Made by a program: the position numbers and the translations under genes | Assembly (NCBI GenBank): GCA_025357975.1 | Contig: JANYKY010000376.1 | Location: 1 to 12,324, forward strand | Reading direction: 5' to 3' | Length of the DNA: 12,324 nt | DNA from: Gemmatimonadaceae bacterium | GTDB taxonomy: Bacteria > Gemmatimonadota > Gemmatimonadetes > Gemmatimonadales > Gemmatimonadaceae | Shown: piece by piece, positions 7,849 through 12,324 of the stretch | How positions within the stretch are numbered: the first letter of the stretch is position 1 | Layout: the number at the start of each line of letters is the position of its first letter | Notes under the pieces: model-generated | What the model saw: the letters and a program-made list of their open reading frames with translations, nothing else | What the model was told of the DNA's origin: nothing | Database searches by the model: none

Positions 7849-8889
7849 TTAGTGACCTGATGCCAGAGAGGCCAATCTCATATCGAGCTGTCGAACCATC
7901 GCTGGTGGAAGCGGCGCGTAGTCGAGGGAAGACGCAACCGATTCGCCGTCCTTGTAGCCCCAGCGCAGGAAGTTTAACAAGGCCGCCTGCTTTGCGGGAT
8001 TTGCAGCGTGCTGGTAGATGAGGATCCACGTGAAGGACGAGATGGGGTAAGCATCCTTACCCGGCGCATTCACGATGGAAATTCGGTAGTCCGAGTTCTT
8101 CGGAAGTGATCTGGCAGCAGCGGAAGCAGCAGCGGTCACCGATTCAAGAGTAGGGGCTACCCATGTGCCGGCCGCATTTCTGATAAGTGCCGAGGGAAGA
8201 TTGTTGTGCTTCGCATACGATAGCTCGACGTAACCAATAGCTCCCGGTGTTTGCCTGACCTGTCCGGCGACACCCTCGCTGCCCTTGGCACCAAGTCCGG
8301 TCGGCCAGACTATCGTTGCACCACGCCCGACAGATATCAGCCATGGCTGGCTCACCGATGCGAGGTAATCGCTGAAAATAAATGTCGTTCCACTGCCATC
8401 AGCGCGATGCACGACAATCACATCCATGTCCGGAAGCCGGACACGAGGATTGAGAGACGCGATTCGCGGGTCGTTCCACTTCGTGATCTTGCCCATGAAG
8501 ATGCCTGCGACCGCATCGCCAGTCAGTCTCAATGGTTGAGCGACGCCGGGAAGATTATATGTAACGGACACACCACCGAGCACTGTCGGGAAGTGAAGAA
8601 TCGGCCCGCCCTTGGCAGCGGCGAGTTGCTCATTGGTCATTGGACCATCGGTGGCACCGAAGTCGATGATCTGGTCAGACAATTGACGAATACCGCCGCT
8701 CGAGCCGATGGATTGATAATTCACCTTGACGCCGGTTTTCTCGGCGTACATGGCGGCCCACTTGGAATAGATGGGGTAAGCGAAGCTCGAGCCCGCGCCT
8801 GTAAGGTCAGTTGTCTGGGCAGATGATGCCGAAACAAGAACCACCGATGTAAAAAGAGCAATCGCTCCGGAACGTACAAATCGAATCAC
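7849..8889 (-). CDS. pstS: Phosphate-binding protein PstS
   Basis: This periplasmic phosphate receptor (346 residues) belongs to the high-affinity Pst ABC importer. A signal peptide ends SASSAQ (residue 25). The phosphate-binding loops are all present: GAGSSFAYPIY (31-41), SIGSSGGIRQL (60-70), DFGATDGPM (76-84), and RADGSGTTF (R162, D164, S166, G167, T168). The last matches the Arg/Ser/Gly/Thr anion pocket of known PstS proteins. The start is GTG 8889, with CGGAG 7 nt upstream. The porin gene follows at once; the permease and ATPase genes pstC, pstA and pstB are not in the window, so PstS must work with proteins encoded elsewhere. The leader carries a large hairpin and phased repeats, described separately. 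Confidence 0.95.
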   Translation of the reverse strand: MIRFVRSGAIALFTSVVLVSASSAQTTDLTGAGSSFAYPIYSKWAAMYAEKTGVKVNYQSIGSSGGIRQLSDQIIDFGATDGPMTNEQLAAAKGGPILHFPTVLGGVSVTYNLPGVAQPLRLTGDAVAGIFMGKITKWNDPRIASLNPRVRLPDMDVIVVHRADGSGTTFIFSDYLASVSQPWLISVGRGATIVWPTGLGAKGSEGVAGQVRQTPGAIGYVELSYAKHNNLPSALIRNAAGTWVAPTLESVTAAASAAARSLPKNSDYRISIVNAPGKDAYPISSFTWILIYQHAANPAKQAALLNFLRWGYKDGESVASSLDYAPLPPAMVRQLDMRLASLASGH

Positions 8890-8896
8890 AGAAAAA

Positions 8897-8953
8897 CTCC
8901 GTGAAAAAGTGGGATTTAAGATCTCATGAGGATCTCAATTCCCTGTCACGGAG
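8897..8953 (-). promoter_or_regulatory. Long hairpin in the pstS leader containing the SD
   Basis: Outer arms CTCCGTGA (8953-8946, minus strand) and TCACGGAG (8904-8897) pair perfectly. Inner arms GGGAATTGAGATC (8943-8931) and GATCTTAAATCCC (8923-8911) pair at 11 of 13 positions plus one G-U, around the loop CTCATGA. The Shine-Dalgarno GGAG lies inside the outer arm, and TTTTTCT then leads into GTG 8889. The structure could hide the ribosome site or act as an attenuator. The wobble pair exists only in minus-strand RNA. Transcription start is unknown. Confidence 0.6.
8920..8948. promoter_or_regulatory. Phased 7-mer repeats, possible PhoB-type operator
   Basis: GATCTCA occurs at 8920-8926 and 8931-8937, separated by 4 bp; CCTGTCA follows in the same 11-bp phase at 8942-8948. 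Two or more 7-mers with 4-bp spacers is the Pho-box layout, and pstS is a classic PhoB target. The sequence departs from the enterobacterial consensus, and the same bases form the leader hairpin, so the repeats may be a by-product of that palindrome. Confidence 0.3.
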
Positions 8954-9001
8954 GGCGCACGATCTGGTAACGACGCGGTCACGTTTCGCTCGGTAATCAA
9001 C

Positions 9002-9007
9002 TAATAT
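9002..9007 (+). promoter_or_regulatory. Candidate -10 element of lspA
   Basis: TAATAT lies 9 nt before ATG 9017. If it is used, transcription would begin about 2-3 nt before the start codon, giving a nearly leaderless message, which would agree with the lack of a clear Shine-Dalgarno. The -35 region is poor. Confidence 0.25.
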
Positions 9008-9016
9008 GAGACGAGT

Positions 9017-9544
9017 ATGACAAATACCGCGACCTATCTGTCTCCCAAAGCGAAAGCCTTCTGGCCCCTTCTCATGCTCGTGCTCGTCGCGGATTTCACA
9101 TCAAAAAGAATGGCAGAGAGTCGCCTTCTGCCTTTGTATACGCCGCACGAAGTGATCGGCGACTTTGTCAGATTCACGCTCGCGTACAACAAGTACGCAG
9201 CTATGGGGCTGAGTCTCGGCGCTTATTCCAGAGTTGGATTCACCGTTATTGCGGTAATTGTTCTCGTCGTGCTGGGAGTATTCTATAAGAGGACGCCATC
9301 TGATTCTGCAGCGTCTGCCGCAGCCCTGGCCCTCGTTGCTGGCGGGGCGCTAGGCAACCTGACGGATCGGATTCTTTCGTCACAGGGTGTCGTCGATTTC
9401 ATCGATGTAGGGTTGGGAACGGCGCGCTTTTACACGTTCAACGTTGCCGATGCCGCGATCACGTGTGGTGCCATTCTCCTCGCACTGCTGTCGATGAAGG
9501 GCAATGCGGATGCACAAGCGGCGGGAACTCCGGCACAGAGCTGA
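9017..9544 (+). CDS. lspA: Lipoprotein signal peptidase LspA (SPase II)
   Basis: This inner-membrane aspartyl protease removes signal peptides from prolipoproteins. At 175 residues it has the family length, with four hydrophobic segments (about 14-27, 72-90, 99-112 and 143-160). The family blocks are present: ADFTSK (25-30), VRFTLAYN (51-58), GGALGNLTDR (109-118) with catalytic D117, and FNVADAAI (141-148) with catalytic D145. The usual NxGAAFS block reads NKYAAMGLS here, a divergent version. ATG 9017 has no strong ribosome site. It diverges from pstS and converges on ada with only 4 bp between the stop codons, and there is no clear terminator between them. Confidence 0.88.
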   Translation: MTNTATYLSPKAKAFWPLLMLVLVADFTSKRMAESRLLPLYTPHEVIGDFVRFTLAYNKYAAMGLSLGAYSRVGFTVIAVIVLVVLGVFYKRTPSDSAASAAALALVAGGALGNLTDRILSSQGVVDFIDVGLGTARFYTFNVADAAITCGAILLALLSMKGNADAQAAGTPAQS

Positions 9545-9548
9545 AGGG

Positions 9549-10622
9549 TCAGCTTCCGAGCTCGCGCTGTCCTCTTTCGAGATCGAGCAGAAATTTCTTC
9601 CTCCAAAGTCCGCCGCCGTAGCCGCAAAGGTCGCCATTCTGCTTGACCACCCGGTGACACGGCACAATGATCGACATGCGGTTATCGCCGTTCGCCTTGC
9701 CAACTGCGCGCTGGGCACCCGGGCGCCCCATCGCCCTCGCCTGCGCTTCGTAGCTAATGGTCTGCCCGTATGGGATCTTGAGCAGCTGAGTCCATGCCGC
9801 ATTTTGAAATTCAGTGCCGTGAAAGCAAAGAAGCACGCTGAACTCGCGGAGGGACCCGGTAAAATAACTATCTAACTGCTGCTTCAGCCTGTCGATATGA
9901 GCGTTACTGCCCGGCACAGTTGGGCTGCTGAAAGCTTTTCGGATGCGATCGAGCTGTGTCTCCAGCATTCTCCTGTCCGCAAACTCCAGCAGGCAAATGC
10001 CCTCATCGGTCGCGCCGGCGATCATCGGTCCGAGCGGCGTCAGTAGCCGAGCGATGACGATAGGAGAAGCGTTGGCCTCTTTGTCGACCTTGTTGGGAGC
10101 GGTGTCAAAGGTTTTTGTGAACGCGTCATGAAACCCGCTCGTCGATTCAAAACCGTTTGTATACGCCGCACCTTCCCATTTTTCCCCTAAGCGGATCTGT
10201 CCAAAGGCAAGCCCAAGACGACGCGCACGCTGGAATGCCTGAAAGGTCAGACCATGATTTTTGAGAAACCATCGTCGCACGCGGGCCGGATCGAAATCTG
10301 CTTCACGAAGGTCAGAATCTTTCCATCGGCGGGACTGGTCTGCTTCAACTCGCTCGAGAAGCTTCTGTATCCACGCTGGCGCCGCGCCCGCGGGCTGCAT
10401 CGGCTTGCAGCGCAGGCATGGACGGTACCCTGCAATTAGCGCTTCGCCGACCGATGGATAGAACTCTACATTCTCCTGTCGAGGAGTTCTCGCCGGGCAG
10501 CCAGGGCGACAAAAAATCCCAGTAGTCCTGATGGCAGCGAAAAAAACGCCATCATAGCTATTGTCGCGCTCAGTCAGAGCCAGGTACATCTTGCCGGCAG
10601 ATGGTAGCGATGCAGTTGTCAT
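9549..10622 (-). CDS. ada: Ada: methylated-DNA repair protein and regulator
   Basis: This bifunctional protein removes methyl groups from alkylated DNA and, once methylated, activates the adaptive response. From ATG 10622 it has 357 residues. The N-terminal zinc domain has C38, C42, C69 and C72 (FCRPGCPAR, PCLRC), the same numbering as E. coli Ada, which supports this start over GTG 10673. An AraC-type helix-turn-helix region follows (about 80-178, with GFESTSGFHDAFTKTF). The C-terminal O6-methylguanine transferase has the active site IIVPCHRV with C322. All key cysteines are intact. No convincing Ada box is seen upstream. The gene runs convergently with lspA and divergently from the small gene at 10749. 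Confidence 0.95.
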   Translation of the reverse strand: MTTASLPSAGKMYLALTERDNSYDGVFFAAIRTTGIFCRPGCPARTPRQENVEFYPSVGEALIAGYRPCLRCKPMQPAGAAPAWIQKLLERVEADQSRRWKDSDLREADFDPARVRRWFLKNHGLTFQAFQRARRLGLAFGQIRLGEKWEGAAYTNGFESTSGFHDAFTKTFDTAPNKVDKEANASPIVIARLLTPLGPMIAGATDEGICLLEFADRRMLETQLDRIRKAFSSPTVPGSNAHIDRLKQQLDSYFTGSLREFSVLLCFHGTEFQNAAWTQLLKIPYGQTISYEAQARAMGRPGAQRAVGKANGDNRMSIIVPCHRVVKQNGDLCGYGGGLWRKKFLLDLERGQRELGS

Positions 10623-10748
10623 GGGCCGGAATCTAGAATCGGGTTTCGATTGAATCCACCGAAAACTGAACACCTAATTCGGAAATCGACCGGGCATGAT
10701 TCATGTACTCCCATGGTAGTGGACAGTAACACGAAATGGAGACTCAAG

Positions 10749-10937
10749 ATGCCAAAGGGAACGCACTTTCATCAGGCGCACGACGCCATGAGCACCGACA
10801 AGAAGTTCAGGCCCGAGGACAATTCGATCCTGAGAGAAGACAAACAGCACTTCCAAGGTTCAGAGGAAGCCAAAAAATCAACACCAAGAACCGAAGAAGA
10901 GTTCGTTGCCGACCAGGACAAGCACAGCGAAGAGTAG
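10749..10937 (+). CDS. Small hydrophilic protein, unknown
   Basis: This 62-residue, highly charged protein (MPKGTHFHQAHDAM at the start, SEE at the end) is rich in Glu, Lys, Asp and His, with no hydrophobic core, and is probably disordered. ATG 10749 follows GGAG with about 7 nt spacing. The same frame is open from 10650, but that part overlaps the ada leader and has no ribosome site. I do not recognise a family. It sits 126 bp from the divergent ada start. Confidence 0.55.
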   Translation: MPKGTHFHQAHDAMSTDKKFRPEDNSILREDKQHFQGSEEAKKSTPRTEEEFVADQDKHSEE

Positions 10938-10981
10938 GGCTCCTGTCTAGCGCGGTTCGTTGCGCGAGAGATCTTAAGCGC

Positions 10982-11176
10982 ATGGATCGCACAAGAACTG
11001 TGACATGGCTCGACTCGGCACTCGGCGTCGAAGCGGGCACCCGGCTCAGTGGACTCGAGTATTTGCGAGCGATGGCGCGGGGGGAAGCACCGTCTCCGCC
11101 GCCAAGCGGAAAGTTTTACGCGCGTGCGACCGGAACGTTTGTCATCACCGGACCAGAAGAGCGCAGGGGCAGGTAA
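10982..11176 (+). pseudogene. Truncated PaaI-type thioesterase N-terminus
   Basis: The 64-codon frame begins MDRTRTVTWLDS and continues TRLSGLEYLRAMARGEAPSPPP. That is the usual opening of PaaI-like hotdog thioesterases (TVTW, SGLEYLRA, a Pro run). After residue 41 the sequence no longer matches: the catalytic hotdog domain is absent and the frame ends at TAA 11174-11176. I read it as the remnant of a longer gene cut off by deletion. A short genuine peptide is possible but the ribosome site is weak. Confidence 0.45.
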
Positions 11177-11209
11177 CTTTCCCGCATGTCTCTGGCAACC
11201 TGATCATTC

Positions 11210-12324
11210 GTGGCAACAGCAATACCGCCTGGAACGAAGACCGGCAGGATTTTCGATCTTTTTCGCCGCTCGACCGATGAAGCGGACAGAAAGCTCGTTG
11301 GTCCAATTCGTGGCGAGGTTTTCGGTGCCGACCGGCTCGCAAAACACGCACGCAATATTGCGCGAAAGCACAAGCTCCTTGCGCCCAGAAAACAGCGTGG
11401 TCATGGCCCTCTTCTCGAGCGTCTCGACGACACGCGAAAGGTTCTCGACGAAATCCACGAGCGCCTTGCTGAGGCCGCCGAGCGCCAGGTGGACATCAGT
11501 CCAGCGGGTGAATGGCTTCTCGACAATGCGTACATCGTCCAGGAGCATGTCCGCGAGATAAGAACGAATCTGCCCGGCGGGTACTACCAGGAACTCCCGA
11601 AGCTCGCCACTGGGATGCTTGCGGATTACCCGCGCGTTTATGACATCGCGATCGAGCTGATAGCGCACACCGAAGGGCACCTTTCTCTCGACAACATCAC
11701 GCTCTTCGTGCGAGAGTATCAAAAAGTCACAGCGCTCAAGATGGGAGAGCTGTGGGCGATTCCAACGATGTTGCGGCTTGGACTCGTCGAGAATATCCGC
11801 CGCATGTCGCTTCGGGTTGCCGCACGTCTCGATGAAGTCGAGGAAGCTGATCGTTGTTCCGCGCGCATCATGACGGCCAACGACACATCGTCCGAAGCGC
11901 TGTCGGCCGCCCTCGAATCATTCATCAGCAATCACCCGCCGTTCAGTCCGACATTCGTTGCGAGATTCCTGCATCAGATCCGCGGTTATCAGGTGAACTT
12001 CACGCCGCTCATCTGGCTGGAACAATGGATCGCCGAAGATGGGCCGAGCGCAGAGGTGGCGGTGACGCGATCGAATCGCATGATCGCGCTGACGCAGGTC
12101 ACTGTCTCCAATTGTATAACCAGCCTTCGCGCCATCGCACGGCTCGACTGGAAAGAATTCGTCGAGTCGCAGAGTGCCACCGAACGGATCCTGAAAAAGG
12201 ATTTATCCGGGCACTATCCGATGATGACGTTCGGCACCCGTGACCACTATCGGCACGTCGTCGAACACATAGCAAAACGGACGAAGCGAGCGGAAGAAGA
12301 AGTCGCGAACATCGCGCTCGGTCT
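11210..12324 (+). CDS. ndvB: Cyclic beta-1,2-glucan synthase, N-terminal part (runs off edge)
   Basis: This is the first 371 codons of a very large inner-membrane glycosyltransferase of the NdvB/ChvB type (GT84, usually near 2,800 residues). These enzymes build and close periplasmic cyclic glucans used in osmotic adaptation. Recognisable N-terminal blocks are GPIRGEVF (31-38), EWLLDNAYIVQEHVREIR (101-118), LPGGYYQELPKLA (121-133), GELWAIPTMLRLGL (179-192) and, near the end, FGTRDHYRHVVEHIAK. The frame has no stop to the right edge. GTG 11210 is the only usual start before the conserved region, because an in-frame TGA lies at 11201-11203; its ribosome site is poor. Opposite-strand open frames in this stretch are shadows. 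The catalytic domains lie outside the window. Confidence 0.88.
   Translation, partial: MATAIPPGTKTGRIFDLFRRSTDEADRKLVGPIRGEVFGADRLAKHARNIARKHKLLAPRKQRGHGPLLERLDDTRKVLDEIHERLAEAAERQVDISPAGEWLLDNAYIVQEHVREIRTNLPGGYYQELPKLATGMLADYPRVYDIAIELIAHTEGHLSLDNITLFVREYQKVTALKMGELWAIPTMLRLGLVENIRRMSLRVAARLDEVEEADRCSARIMTANDTSSEALSAALESFISNHPPFSPTFVARFLHQIRGYQVNFTPLIWLEQWIAEDGPSAEVAVTRSNRMIALTQVTVSNCITSLRAIARLDWKEFVESQSATERILKKDLSGHYPMMTFGTRDHYRHVVEHIAKRTKRAEEEVANIALG

Noticed and set aside
10623..10748. Ada box in the ada leader
   Set aside because: No AAAGCGCA-like or AAT-n6-GCAA-like site could be recognised between the divergent starts.
11204..11722. Minus-strand 172-codon open frame, and other frames at 11719-11931 and 11854-12243
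   Set aside because: The plus-strand cyclic glucan synthase frame covers the whole stretch with strong family blocks; these are shadows.

Overview
The window looks like chromosomal DNA of a moderately GC-rich, Gram-negative, free-living bacterium. It carries outer-membrane porin, cyclic-glucan synthase and lipoprotein signal peptidase genes. The mix of proteins (DUF3761 secreted protein, ISL3 transposase, PstS plus porin, Ada, cyclic beta-glucan synthase) fits Gemmatimonadota or a related soil phylum. That placement is inferred from protein flavour and was not tested.

Left part (1-4500) is an accessory region. An ISL3-family insertion sequence (153-1534) carries a transposase whose N-terminal zinc finger is broken by frameshifts. 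Next come three decayed copies of a tRNA-Phe 3' end (about 1595-1720, 2665-2765 and 4390-4491). Each is followed by the same 3' flank, and copies 1 and 3 keep an intrinsic terminator. They behave like attachment-site scars. Between them lie single cargo genes: a secreted SnoaL/DUF4440-like protein (+) and an MFS anion:cation symporter (-). No integrase remains in view.

Middle part (4600-8955): a 72-residue HhH-like protein (+), then two minus-strand groups. The first is a DUF3761 triple-repeat secreted protein whose end overlaps a second secreted protein that starts with TTG. The second is pstS followed 3 nt later by an outer-membrane porin gene and closed by an intrinsic terminator at 6566-6595. 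Together these two would bring phosphate across the outer membrane and capture it in the periplasm; no pstC, pstA or pstB is present. The pstS leader holds a long hairpin (8897-8953) that contains the Shine-Dalgarno sequence and is followed by a U-tract.

Right part (8955-12324): lspA (+) converges on ada (-). Then come a small charged protein (+), a truncated thioesterase-like N-terminus (+) and the first 371 codons of a cyclic beta-1,2-glucan synthase (+), which runs off the right edge from a GTG start.
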